A stretch of DNA of 64,000 nt from Natronococcus sp. A-GB7 (GTDB taxonomy: Archaea; Halobacteriota; Halobacteria; Halobacteriales; Natrialbaceae): positions 62,001 to 126,000 of the forward strand of contig NZ_JARUKV010000013.1 in NCBI RefSeq assembly GCF_029688865.1, written 5' to 3'. The stretch's first letter is position 1, and each line of letters begins with the position of its first letter. The notes beneath the pieces were generated by a model. It was not told the origin of the DNA. It did no database searches and was given only the letters and a program-made list of their open reading frames with translations. Below, in pieces: positions 36,220 to 45,036 of this stretch. Both the position numbers and the translations under genes were made by a program.

Positions 36220-36315
36220 ATTCGCGACTGATCCGGATCTCACACCGTTTCTTTTCGGCCCCACGGGATCGCGACTCGAAAAGGTTGAAGCCGACGCCGA
36301 CCGACGGTAACGATA

Positions 36316-37998
36316 ATGTTCGATCCCGATGAACTCGAGGAGATCCGCGAGAGCCACGAGCAGTGGCACGAGGAGGAGGTCGAGCCGGTGCTCGAGCGCT
36401 TCGGCGAGCGCAAGGATCGGTTTACGACCGACACGGGCGGCCAGGAGGTCGACCGCCTCTACACCCCCGCGGACGTCGACGATTTCGACTACCAGGAGGA
36501 TCTCGGAAACCCCGGCGAGCCGCCGTACACGCGCGGGGTGTACTCCACCGGATACAGAGGCCGGCTGTGGACGATGCGCCAGTACGCCGGCTTCTCGACG
36601 CCCGAGGACACCAACGAGCGCTACCACTACCTGCTCGATCAGGGTCAGACCGGGCTCTCGATGGCGTTCGACCTGCCGACCCAGATGGGGTACGACTCCG
36701 ACGACGCGATGGCCGCCGGCGAGGTCGGGAAAGCGGGCGTCGCGATCGACTCGCTTGCCGACATGGAGACCGTCTTCGACGGCATCCCCCTGGACGAGGT
36801 CTCGACCTCGATGACGATCAACGCGCCCGCCTCCGTCCTGTTGGCGATGTACATCGCGGTGGGCGACCAGCAGGGCGCCGACCGTGCGGAGCTTCGGGGG
36901 ACGATTCAAAACGACCTCCTGAAGGAGTACATCGCGCGCAACACCTACATCTACCCGCCCGAGCCGTCGATGCGGATCATCACGGACATCTTCGAGTTCT
37001 GCGCCGAGGAGACCCCGAAGTTCAACACGATCTCGATCTCGGGCTATCACATCCGCGAGGCCGGCTCCACCGCGGCCCAGGAGCTCGCCTTCACCCTCGG
37101 CAACGGCATCCAGTACGTCGAGGCCGCGCTCGAGGCAGGGCTCGACGTCGACGACTTCGCACCCCGGCTCTCCTTCTTTTTCAACGGGCACAACAACATC
37201 TTCGAGGAGGTCGCGAAGTTCCGCGCCGCGCGACGGATGTGGCACGACATCATGGAGGAGCGCTTCGACGCCGACGACCCGAAATCGAAGCAGCTGAAGT
37301 TCCACACCCAGACCGCGGGCTCGATGCTGACCGCCCAGCAGATCGAGAACAACGTCGTCCGGGTCGCCTACCAGGCGCTCGCGGCGGTGCTCGGCGGCAC
37401 CCAGTCGCTGCATACTAACGGGAAAGACGAGGCGCTCGCCCTCCCGACCGAGGAGTCGGTCCGAACCGCCCTGCGGACCCAGCAGATCCTCGCCCACGAG
37501 TCCGGTGCCGCCGACACGATCGACCCCCTGGCGGGGAGTTACTACGTCGAGTCGCTGACCGACGAGGTCGAGGACGACGCCTACGAGATCCTCGAGGAGG
37601 TCGACGAGCGCGGCGGGATGCTCGAGGCCGTCGATCAGCAGTGGGTCCAGCGCCAGATCCAGGATACGGCCTTCGACCGCCAGAAGGAGATCGAGGAGAA
37701 AGAGCGCGTCATCGTCGGCGTCAACGAGTTCGAGGTCGACGAGGACCCCGAGATGGACGTCGAGGAGGTCACCGAGGAGGACGAACGACGACAGGTCGAT
37801 CGGCTCGAGTCGGTCCGCGAGGACCGAGACGACGAGGCCGTCGACGCGGCCCTCGAGTCGCTGCGGGACGCCGCACGCGGCGGACAGAACGTCATGCCCC
37901 ACATCGTCGACGCGGTGAAGGCGTACGCGACGGTCGGCGAGATCTGTAACGTCCTGCGCGAGGAGTTCGGCGAGTACCAGCCCGGCAGCGCTGTTTAG
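36316..37998 (+). CDS. Methylmalonyl-CoA mutase, large (catalytic) subunit
   Basis: A 560-residue enzyme interconverting methylmalonyl-CoA and succinyl-CoA with adenosylcobalamin. Family blocks include [107 protein letters not shown] and [20 protein letters not shown]. The sequence ends at the catalytic barrel and has no cobalamin-binding domain, so a separate B12-binding subunit is needed; it is not in this window. The epimerase gene lies at 42753. In haloarchaea this serves propionate/odd-chain or methylaspartate-linked metabolism. Confidence 0.95.
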   Translation: MFDPDELEEIRESHEQWHEEEVEPVLERFGERKDRFTTDTGGQEVDRLYTPADVDDFDYQEDLGNPGEPPYTRGVYSTGYRGRLWTMRQYAGFSTPEDTNERYHYLLDQGQTGLSMAFDLPTQMGYDSDDAMAAGEVGKAGVAIDSLADMETVFDGIPLDEVSTSMTINAPASVLLAMYIAVGDQQGADRAELRGTIQNDLLKEYIARNTYIYPPEPSMRIITDIFEFCAEETPKFNTISISGYHIREAGSTAAQELAFTLGNGIQYVEAALEAGLDVDDFAPRLSFFFNGHNNIFEEVAKFRAARRMWHDIMEERFDADDPKSKQLKFHTQTAGSMLTAQQIENNVVRVAYQALAAVLGGTQSLHTNGKDEALALPTEESVRTALRTQQILAHESGAADTIDPLAGSYYVESLTDEVEDDAYEILEEVDERGGMLEAVDQQWVQRQIQDTAFDRQKEIEEKERVIVGVNEFEVDEDPEMDVEEVTEEDERRQVDRLESVREDRDDEAVDAALESLRDAARGGQNVMPHIVDAVKAYATVGEICNVLREEFGEYQPGSAV

Positions 37999-38341
37999 CG
38001 TGAGGCGCCCCGTCGGTCGACGGAGTCGTCAGACGATCCCCTCGAGATCCCTTCGGGACCACCGAACGCCCTCGCGCCTCGAGCGGCGAGACGACGCGAG
38101 CCGTAAATAGCGCACTAGTCGGGACCGGACGCCGAACGCACCGCTGTCGAAATGCCACGGACGCGAAATCGGTCCGCTGGGAGCCGCATACCTTCGAGCG
38201 AGGGTTTACATAACAGTTCCGTTAGACGCTGTATGTAGGTAGAAACGACGGTCTTCCCATTGGGACTGTATTCGATAAAGAGGTCATCGAAGGCGAGCAG
38301 GTTCGGGGCAACGGAACGAGCGCGACGCGACCGGGCGCGAG
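37999..38341. other. Intergenic region between convergent genes
   Basis: It holds no recognisable gene. TATA-like GTAAATA near 38104 and TTACATAAC near 38206 have no gene at a fitting distance. No strong hairpin was noticed. Confidence 0.4.
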
Positions 38342-38839
38342 TCAATCCGATCGACCGACGTCACCGTACGCGAACGAGGCGGGATCGGTCGACGGGCGAC
38401 CGACGGGTGCGGTCGGCTCGAGGCGCCCGAGGTAGTCGTCGAGCGAGAGGGCGAACTCGCGGGCCGGCGGGAGCTCCCGCCAGGCGTACTCGAACTCCAT
38501 CCCTCGCTCCTCGCCGTCGCCGGTGACGACGTGGGTCCAGCGGTCGCGGTCCTCCTCGACGGAGACGTGAAAGAAGTGGCGGCGATAGAGCTTCGGCGGC
38601 GAGAGCCGACGTATCCAGACGTCCTTGGCCAGCCGTCTGATCGACTCCAACTCGGTAAGCCCGCTCTCCTCCGCGATCTCTCGGCGAAGCGCCTCGAGGG
38701 GTGATTCGCCGGGTTCGATCGTCCCCTTGGGGACCTGGAGGCCGTCGTGACCGTTCGCCTCGAACGTGAGCAGTTCGCGATCGTTACGGGTGATGTACGC
38801 ACAGACCTTGGGGACGCACGGTACCTCGGTTCCAACCAT
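38342..38839 (-). CDS. Nudix hydrolase
   Basis: A 165-residue pyrophosphohydrolase. The Nudix box is complete: GTIEPGESPLEALRREIAEE followed by SGL, with the Mg-binding REIAEE glutamates. VPKVCAYITRNDRELLTFEA is the usual first strand. The C-terminal 40 residues add a helix and an acidic tail. A TATA-like TTTTATGG lies about 30 nt upstream of the ATG, fitting leaderless transcription. The substrate, a nucleoside diphosphate derivative, is unknown. Confidence 0.9.
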   Translation of the reverse strand: MVGTEVPCVPKVCAYITRNDRELLTFEANGHDGLQVPKGTIEPGESPLEALRREIAEESGLTELESIRRLAKDVWIRRLSPPKLYRRHFFHVSVEEDRDRWTHVVTGDGEERGMEFEYAWRELPPAREFALSLDDYLGRLEPTAPVGRPSTDPASFAYGDVGRSD

Positions 38840-39058
38840 AACACGTTCCTTTACGACCGTCCATAAAACCTTTTCGAGGATTGAAGCTAGCCAACTATAT
38901 ATTCCTAAAGGGTGACGACTAGGCTCGAAACTAGGTTACTAGGCTGGAAAACGAAATCCTCGTATCGAGGTCGACACGGCCGACGAGACGACGATCCTGA
39001 AACGGATCCCGCTCGTCTGTGGGGAGGACTGAAGCCCGCTGACATCGAACGAACCGGC

Positions 39059-39886
39059 GTGACCGACAGCCACACTATCGACGCCGGGAACGCGGCGATT
39101 CCGGCGCTCGGATTCGGGACGGCACGGATGACCGGTGACGAGTGTCGACGGGCGGTCGCGGCCGCTCTCGAGGCCGGCTACCGCCACCTCGACACCGCCC
39201 AGATGTACGACAACGAGGACGCGGTCGGCGACGCGCTCGCGGCGAGCGACGTGGCCCGCGAGGACGTCTTCGTCGTGACCAAGGTCGATACGGACAACCT
39301 CGCTCGCGATGCCGTCCTCGAGTCGACCCGTCGGAGTCTCGAGCGACTGGGTGTCGAGACGATCGATCTCCTCCTGATCCACGCGCCCCGCGACCACACG
39401 CCCCTCGAGGAGACGCTCGGCGCGATGAACGAACTGCAAGAGGAGGGGCAGGTCGACCATATCGGCGTCAGCAACTTCTCGGTCGCACAGCTCGAGCGCG
39501 CTCGGGAGCTGTCGACGACGCCGATCGTCGCCAACCAGGTGAAGTACCACCCCTACTACCGCCAGGACGAACTGCTCTCGTACTGCGTCGACAACGACGT
39601 CTGCCTGACCGCCTACAGCCCGCTGGCGGAGGGGGCCGTCGTCGGCGACGACCGCCTGGCGAAGATCGGCGAGCGGTACGACAAGTCGGCCTCCCAGGTC
39701 GCGCTTCGGTGGCTCGTCCAGCAGCCCGCCGTGGCGGCGATCCCGAAGGCCTCGAGTCGCGACCACCTCGAGGCGAACGCCGCCATCTTCGACTTCGAAC
39801 TCTCGAGCGAGGAGATGCGGACGGTGTTCGAGCTGACGGATCCGCGTCTCACCGCGAGAATCGCGTCCAAGCTCGGCTTCGACTGA
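39059..39886 (+). CDS. Aldo/keto reductase
   Basis: A 275-residue NAD(P)H-dependent reductase paralogous to the one at 17639. The tetrad residues are in YRHLDTAQMYDNEDAVG (Asp, Tyr), VVTKVDTDNL (Lys) and LLLIHAPRDH (His). HIGVSNFSVAQL and AIPKASS are family signatures. The GTG at 39059 is chosen because upstream in-frame codons, open to 38912, read as an Arg-rich tail unlike the family. A TATA-like CTATATATT at 38895-38903 would then leave a leader of well over 100 bases. Confidence 0.88.
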   Translation: MTDSHTIDAGNAAIPALGFGTARMTGDECRRAVAAALEAGYRHLDTAQMYDNEDAVGDALAASDVAREDVFVVTKVDTDNLARDAVLESTRRSLERLGVETIDLLLIHAPRDHTPLEETLGAMNELQEEGQVDHIGVSNFSVAQLERARELSTTPIVANQVKYHPYYRQDELLSYCVDNDVCLTAYSPLAEGAVVGDDRLAKIGERYDKSASQVALRWLVQQPAVAAIPKASSRDHLEANAAIFDFELSSEEMRTVFELTDPRLTARIASKLGFD

Positions 39887-39898
39887 GGTTCGTGCAAG

Positions 39899-39907
39899 AA
39901 CTTATCC
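39899..39907 (+). promoter_or_regulatory. TATA box of the PAS histidine kinase gene
   Basis: AACTTATCC lies about 25-32 nt before the ATG at 39931, the expected place for a leaderless haloarchaeal promoter. It sits 13 bases after the aldo/keto reductase stop. Confidence 0.5.
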
Positions 39908-39930
39908 GCCTCACTCGTCACTGAACGCAT

Positions 39931-42615
39931 ATGTGCGACGGTGTGGGGGCACCTGACGAGGCGGATCGAGAGCGCGCAGTCGGAGGAGTCTCGCCGGAGC
40001 AGTATCGAACGGTAATGAATGCGGTCGATGACGGTATCTACCAGCTCGACGCCGACAACCGGTTCGTCGCGGTCAACGACGCGGCCCTCGAGCGGACGGG
40101 GTACGATCGCGAGGAGCTGCTCGGCGAGCACGTCTCGGTCCTCCTCGACGACGAGGACGCCGCCCGCCTCGAGCGGGAGCTCCGCGAACGGCTCGAGATC
40201 GGCGAGGACGCCGAGGCGACGTTCGATCTCGCGATCGAGACCGCCGACGGTGACAGCCTCCCCAGCGAGGCGCGGTTTAGCGTCCTCGAGGCCGACGGCG
40301 AGTTCGACGGCGTCGTCGCCGTCGTTCGGGACGTCGGCGAGGATCCCGAACGCGACCGATCGGAGTTGATCTGGGAGACGAACGAGTCGATTACCTCGGT
40401 CATCGACGAGGCCGACGTCGGGGTGTTCGTCCTCGACGAGTCGTTCGACGTCGTCTGGGCCGACGAGACCGTGGAGACGTACTTCGGCGTGGATCGCGAC
40501 GAGATCATCGGCCGGGACAAACGGACCGTCATCGAGGAGACGATCCGCGACCGCCTCGCCGATCCGGAGGTGTTCGCGGAGACCGTGCTGGCGACCTACG
40601 ACGACAACACGTCCGTCGAGCAGTTCGAGTGTCGGATCGCGGACGGTCCCGACCGGGAGGAACGCTGGCTCGAGCACCGAAGCAAGCCGATCGAGTCCGG
40701 GCGGTACGCCGGCGGCCGCGTCGAGCTGTACTACGACATCACCGACCGAAAGGAGTCACAGCTGGCGCGCCGCGAGAGCGAGCGGCGCTTCGAGTCGCTG
40801 GTCGACGCGGTCGACGAGTACGCCATCTTCATGCTCGATCCCGACGGACGGGTGCAGAGCTGGAACGAGGGGGCGAAACGGATCAAGGGGTACGATCCGT
40901 CGGAGATCCGTGACGAGCACTTCTCGACGTTCTACACCGAGTCCGATCGAGCGGCCGACGTTCCCGCGCGGAACTTGGAACGGGCCGACGCGGAAGGGAC
41001 CGTCGAGAACGAGGGCTGGCGCGTCCGCGCGGACGGCTCGCGGTTCTGGGCGAACGTGACGCTTACGGCGATCAGGGAGGACGGCGAACTCCAGGGGTAC
41101 GCGAAGGTCACCCGCGACATGACCGAACGCCGGGAGCGCGAACAACAGCTGCAACGGGAGCGCGACCTGGTCGAACGGATCCTCGAGACGAGCCCCGTCG
41201 GCATCGCGGTCGTCAACGCCGACGGGTCGACCAACCGGGCGAACGAACGGATGGCGACCCTGCTCGGCGTCCCGCCGGACGAGTCCTCGGGGTACGCCGC
41301 AGGCCGTCTGGACATGTACGACGCCGAGGGGCGGCTGCTCCCGGTCGAGGATCGACCGGCAGGTCGGGTCTTCGAGACGGGCGAGCCCGTCTACGACCGA
41401 GATATCCGTCTGGATCGGCCCGACGGAACGCGGACGTGGCTGTCGATAAACGCCACACCGATCGGCACCGAGGGGGAGACTCCCGAGCAGGTCGTCGTCA
41501 CTGCAACCGACATCACCGACCTGAAGGAGCTGGTCGAGCGACGCAAACGGGAACTCGAGGAACGCGAGAAGGAGATCGCAGGGGTCCGGCTCGCGACGAA
41601 CCTGCTCGAGACCGGCGACCGACCGGTCGAGGAGCTGCTCGAGGAGTTCGTCTCGGAGCTCCCCCAGTCGTTCCGGTACCCGGACCGAACCGCGGCCCAC
41701 GTCTCCGTCGGCGATCACGAGGCGGCCACCGACGCCTGCGACACCTTCGAGCGCCAGATCACTGCCCGTACCAGCACGGCCAGCGGGACGCCGATCCGGA
41801 TCGACGTCGGCTTCGTGGAACCGCCGCCCGAACGCGAGCCCGACCCGTTCGTCGACGAGGAGCGGGAGCTGATCGACACGCTCGCGACGCTGATGACGTT
41901 TCACTTCGAGCGCCAGGAGTACATCGACGAGCTTCGGGCGGAGACCAGACGCCTGGAGCAGTTCGCCTACGCGGCCTCTCACGACCTCCAGGAGCCGCTG
42001 CGGATGGTCTCGAGCTACCTCCAGCTCGTCGAGCGACGGTACGCCGACGAGCTCGACGATGACGGCCGAGAGTTCCTCGCCTTTGCCCTCGAGGGAGCCG
42101 AACGGATGCGCAACATGATCGACGGGCTGCTCGCCTACGCCCGGGTCAAGACGCGAGGCGAACCGCTCGAACCGGTGGATCTCGACGCCGTCTTCGAGGA
42201 TGCCCGCTCGGATCTCAAGATGCGAATCTCAGCGACGGACGCCGACATCACCGTAGACCCTCTGCCGACGGTCGAGGGCGACGAGAGTCAGCTCCGACAG
42301 GTGTTCCAGAACCTGCTGGACAACGCGATCGAGTACAGCGACGGCCCACCCCGGATCCACGTCTCGGCCGAGCGACGCGACTCGGTGTGGGAGATCTCGG
42401 TACGCGACGAGGGGATCGGGATACCGGCCGACGAGCGCGACCAGATCTTCGAGATGTTCCAGCGCCTGCACGGCCGCGGCGCCCACGACGGCACCGGGAT
42501 CGGGCTCGCGCTCTGCGAACGGATCGTCGAGCGCCACGGCGGGGAGATCCGCGTCGACTCCGAGCTCGGCGAGGGGTCGACGTTCTCGGTTACGCTTCCG
42601 GCCGTCGACGACTGA
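39931..42615 (+). CDS. Multi-PAS sensor histidine kinase
   Basis: An 894-residue cytoplasmic sensor with no membrane segment. Four PAS/PAC units lie at about 24-140, 155-275, 285-405 and 410-545 (for example YQLDADNRFVAVNDAALERT and FMLDPDGRVQSWNEGAKRIK). A coiled stretch and a GAF-like segment follow (about 545-665). The HisKA phospho-acceptor is His684 in AASHDLQEPLRMVSSYLQ, followed by an HATPase domain with the N box NLLDNAIEYS, G1 DEGIGIP and G2 GTGIGLAL. It probably senses redox, light or a small ligand. No response regulator gene is adjacent, so its partner must be elsewhere. A palindromic element abuts its stop. Confidence 0.95.
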   Translation: MCDGVGAPDEADRERAVGGVSPEQYRTVMNAVDDGIYQLDADNRFVAVNDAALERTGYDREELLGEHVSVLLDDEDAARLERELRERLEIGEDAEATFDLAIETADGDSLPSEARFSVLEADGEFDGVVAVVRDVGEDPERDRSELIWETNESITSVIDEADVGVFVLDESFDVVWADETVETYFGVDRDEIIGRDKRTVIEETIRDRLADPEVFAETVLATYDDNTSVEQFECRIADGPDREERWLEHRSKPIESGRYAGGRVELYYDITDRKESQLARRESERRFESLVDAVDEYAIFMLDPDGRVQSWNEGAKRIKGYDPSEIRDEHFSTFYTESDRAADVPARNLERADAEGTVENEGWRVRADGSRFWANVTLTAIREDGELQGYAKVTRDMTERREREQQLQRERDLVERILETSPVGIAVVNADGSTNRANERMATLLGVPPDESSGYAAGRLDMYDAEGRLLPVEDRPAGRVFETGEPVYDRDIRLDRPDGTRTWLSINATPIGTEGETPEQVVVTATDITDLKELVERRKRELEEREKEIAGVRLATNLLETGDRPVEELLEEFVSELPQSFRYPDRTAAHVSVGDHEAATDACDTFERQITARTSTASGTPIRIDVGFVEPPPEREPDPFVDEERELIDTLATLMTFHFERQEYIDELRAETRRLEQFAYAASHDLQEPLRMVSSYLQLVERRYADELDDDGREFLAFALEGAERMRNMIDGLLAYARVKTRGEPLEPVDLDAVFEDARSDLKMRISATDADITVDPLPTVEGDESQLRQVFQNLLDNAIEYSDGPPRIHVSAERRDSVWEISVRDEGIGIPADERDQIFEMFQRLHGRGAHDGTGIGLALCERIVERHGGEIRVDSELGEGSTFSVTLPAVDD

Positions 42616-42695
42616 TGCGGATCGCTGGAGCGGTTTACCGGCGCAACCGCCGCTCGGGTCGCGGTTGCGCCGGAAACGGCGTACAGTAGACCGTA
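42616..42695. repeat. Two-level palindromic element, copy 3
   Basis: The inner arms are perfect: CCGGCGCAACCGC (42638-42650) and GCGGTTGCGCCGG (42661-42673) across a 10-base loop. The outer arms run from TGCGGATCGCTGGAGCGGTTT to the complement of GGCGTACAGTAGACCGTA. It directly follows the kinase stop and precedes the epimerase gene by about 57 bases. This is the only copy between two genes of the same direction. Confidence 0.8.
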
Positions 42696-42752
42696 CGAAA
42701 TCGTCGCCGGAAGGACAACACTCAGGCCCCGCGGGCTCGAATCCGTCTTCCG

Positions 42753-43136
42753 ATGCACATCGACCACGCGGGGATCGCGACCGACGACGCCGCGGCGCTG
42801 GCGGCGCTGTACGGCGAGCTGTTCGGCCTCGAGACCGTCCACGAGGAGACGTTCGACGGGATGGAGGTCGTCTTCCTCGACTGCGGAAACGGCTACCTCG
42901 AGCTGCTCGAGCCCGTCGAGGACGGGACGATCGCCGACTACCTCGAGGCGAACGGGCCGGGGATCCACCACCTCGCGCTCGCGACCGACGACATCGAGGC
43001 TGCCCTCGAGCGTGCCCGCGAGCACGACGTTGCCCTCGTCGACGAGCAGCCCCGCCCCGGCGCATGGGGCCATACGGTCGCGTTCCTGCACCCGAAGGAC
43101 ACGGGCGGGATCCTGCTCGAGTTCGTCGAGCACTGA
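42753..43136 (+). CDS. mce: Methylmalonyl-CoA epimerase
   Basis: A 127-residue VOC-fold (glyoxalase-like) enzyme that racemises methylmalonyl-CoA at C2 so the mutase can use it. MHIDHAGIATDD supplies the first metal His; GIHHLALATDDIEAALE the second; GILLEFVEH the C-terminal Glu. ELLEPVEDGTIADYLEANG is typical of MCE. The mutase gene at 36316 lies in the same direction about 4.8 kb upstream, with three unrelated genes between. Another VOC activity is less likely given this context. Confidence 0.88.
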   Translation: MHIDHAGIATDDAAALAALYGELFGLETVHEETFDGMEVVFLDCGNGYLELLEPVEDGTIADYLEANGPGIHHLALATDDIEAALERAREHDVALVDEQPRPGAWGHTVAFLHPKDTGGILLEFVEH

Positions 43137-43281
43137 GTATCGGTAGGGACGGATCGCGAGGCGCTCGAGCGGGCAGTCCTCGAAGAGCGGTCGCGGACGA
43201 GCCGAACGCTCGAGCCGACGGCTGCTTCGAACGAGGCAGTGCGAAAATCGGGAATCCGGTCCGGGACGTTGCGCCGCCGAG

Positions 43282-43428
43282 CTAGTACCCGAGCAACCGG
43301 AGGATGATTCCCAGCACGATCCCCGTGAGACCGACGAGGATCCCCACGCCGGGGATGACGGGGATCGGCAGGAGGCCGATGCCGAGCACGATCGCGAGTA
43401 CGATGACGATCGTCGAGATTCTGACCAT
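43282..43428 (-). CDS. Very small hydrophobic protein
   Basis: A 48-residue protein consisting almost entirely of two hydrophobic stretches separated by PIPVIPGVG, ending LRLLGY. An open frame continues upstream, but the ATG at 43428 begins the hydrophobic part, and upstream sequence is Arg-rich shadow. Such mini membrane proteins are common in haloarchaea; the function is unknown. Confidence 0.5.
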   Translation of the reverse strand: MVRISTIVIVLAIVLGIGLLPIPVIPGVGILVGLTGIVLGIILRLLGY

Positions 43429-43694
43429 ACCCCTCTTACTCCGCTGCTCCGGGTAGGCGTTGGGCTTGCGATTTCGGGCGCTATCGGACTCGAGGCCCCG
43501 ATCGAATCCTCGTCGGACGCAGGCTCGAGCGAGCCACACATCGAGGTACGTGCGGGACGCCGGTATCCGGAACGTGAGCGAAACGAGCGTTCTACCGGCC
43601 ACGGTCCGCTCGTCCACGCCAATCGAGAGGAGCCGACGGGTATCGCGGGGAGCGACGGACGACAAAGCTTTTGCGACGGCGACGAGGTGTGGAA

Positions 43695-45032
43695 ATGATG
43701 GCCACCGAGACCGATGATCGGGTCTACTACGTGATCAGCGACCTCCACATCGGCGGCGACGAGCAACTCGAGGACGTCGAGTTTCTCGACGAGCTGTTGG
43801 CCTTCCTCGAGCGGCTCGAGGAGACCGACGAGAACGCCGAGCTGCTCATCAACGGCGACGCGTTCGGGCTCTGGGAGTTTACGACCGTCGAGGGGATCGA
43901 GAAGTTCGAGGTGCTCGAGCGCACCTATCCGACGCTGTTCGAACAGTTCCGGGCGACCGGCGAGAACGTGCCGATCACGCTGTTGCCGGGCAACCACGAC
44001 CACGAGCTGGCGGCCTACGACGAGTACGTCGAGCGCTTCGCCGAGTACAACGTCGAACTGGTCCAGGAGCGGTGGCTCTCCCGGGAGATCGGCGATCAGG
44101 CGATCCACTTCGAGCACGGCCACCAGCACGACGCTAACAACCGGATCGAGGACTGGGGGAACCCTCACGCGACGCCGCTTGGCTACTACTACAACACCCT
44201 CGTCACGAGCCGAGCGGGGCAGCTCTCCGATCGGGGACGGTACAACTGGATGAAGGACGTCCAGGCGGTGACGCCGACCGAACGGATGCCCGTCTGGCTC
44301 CTCTCGAAGTACTTCTACCGGGAGATGAACCCGCTGTTGCGGTACTCGATGTTCCCGTTCCTGTTGCTGTTCAACATCAGCGTCCTGCTGGCGGTGCTCG
44401 CGGGGCTGGATCTCGCGGGGATCTGGTCGATGCCCGTCGACCGGACCGAAGCCTTCCTCAGCCAGTTCGGCGCGGCCGGGACGGCGGCCTGGTTCTTCCT
44501 CGCGCTGAACGTCACCGTCGGCGGGCTGCTGACGCTCGTCGGGATCCCGCTGTACTTTATCCGCCGGGATCTCAGGAAAACTATCGACCGGTTCGGCGTC
44601 TTCGAGACCGATCTCACCGTCGATCCCCAACAGCCCTACGAGGCGGCGGCCCGCGAGGTCTTCTCCGAACAGCCGAAGACGACGATCTTCTGCTACGGAC
44701 ACACCCACCGTCCGGGGGTCCGCGAGGTCGACGGCGGACTGCTGGTCAACACCGGAACCTGGCTCAAGCGGCTCCACCGTCGGGACGGAATCATCGGGCT
44801 CCTCCCGCCGGTGTTTTACCCCTCCTACCAGCTGCCGGCGGTTCGCATCGCCGAGGAGCCCGAGGGCGTCGTCGTCGAGTACGAGCGAATGGCGAAACCG
44901 AGCCCCGCCTCCGAGGAGCTGACCCGCACCGAGCGCTTTTTCACCGTCGGTCGGGAGCCCGAACCGGATCTCCCTGACCGCTACGTCGTCGAATCGGAGC
45001 ACAGGGCTCCGATCCCGGAGACGGCCGAGTAG
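43695..45032 (+). CDS. Metallophosphoesterase with internal membrane helices
   Basis: A 445-residue calcineurin-like phosphoesterase. Metal-binding motifs: ISDLHIGG (about residues 14-21), NGDAFGLWE where the family has GD-x-x-D, LPGNHDHE, FEHGHQHD, and near the end FCYGHTHRPG. Between the last two blocks lie two clear transmembrane segments (MFPFLLLFNISVLLAVLAG and AAWFFLALNVTVGGLLTLVG), so the catalytic domain is split by a membrane hairpin. ATG ATG at 43695/43698 follow a TATA-like AGCTTTTG about 27 nt upstream. It may act on membrane lipids such as a UDP-sugar lipid or cell-surface precursor. Confidence 0.85.
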   Translation: MMATETDDRVYYVISDLHIGGDEQLEDVEFLDELLAFLERLEETDENAELLINGDAFGLWEFTTVEGIEKFEVLERTYPTLFEQFRATGENVPITLLPGNHDHELAAYDEYVERFAEYNVELVQERWLSREIGDQAIHFEHGHQHDANNRIEDWGNPHATPLGYYYNTLVTSRAGQLSDRGRYNWMKDVQAVTPTERMPVWLLSKYFYREMNPLLRYSMFPFLLLFNISVLLAVLAGLDLAGIWSMPVDRTEAFLSQFGAAGTAAWFFLALNVTVGGLLTLVGIPLYFIRRDLRKTIDRFGVFETDLTVDPQQPYEAAAREVFSEQPKTTIFCYGHTHRPGVREVDGGLLVNTGTWLKRLHRRDGIIGLLPPVFYPSYQLPAVRIAEEPEGVVVEYERMAKPSPASEELTRTERFFTVGREPEPDLPDRYVVESEHRAPIPETAE

Positions 45033-45036
45033 CGCG

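Noticed and set aside
42288-45002. A 904-codon open frame on the minus strand opposite the kinase, epimerase and phosphoesterase genes
   Set aside because: It has no family motif, and the plus-strand genes beneath it are unmistakable. High-GC coding sequence commonly leaves long open antisense frames.
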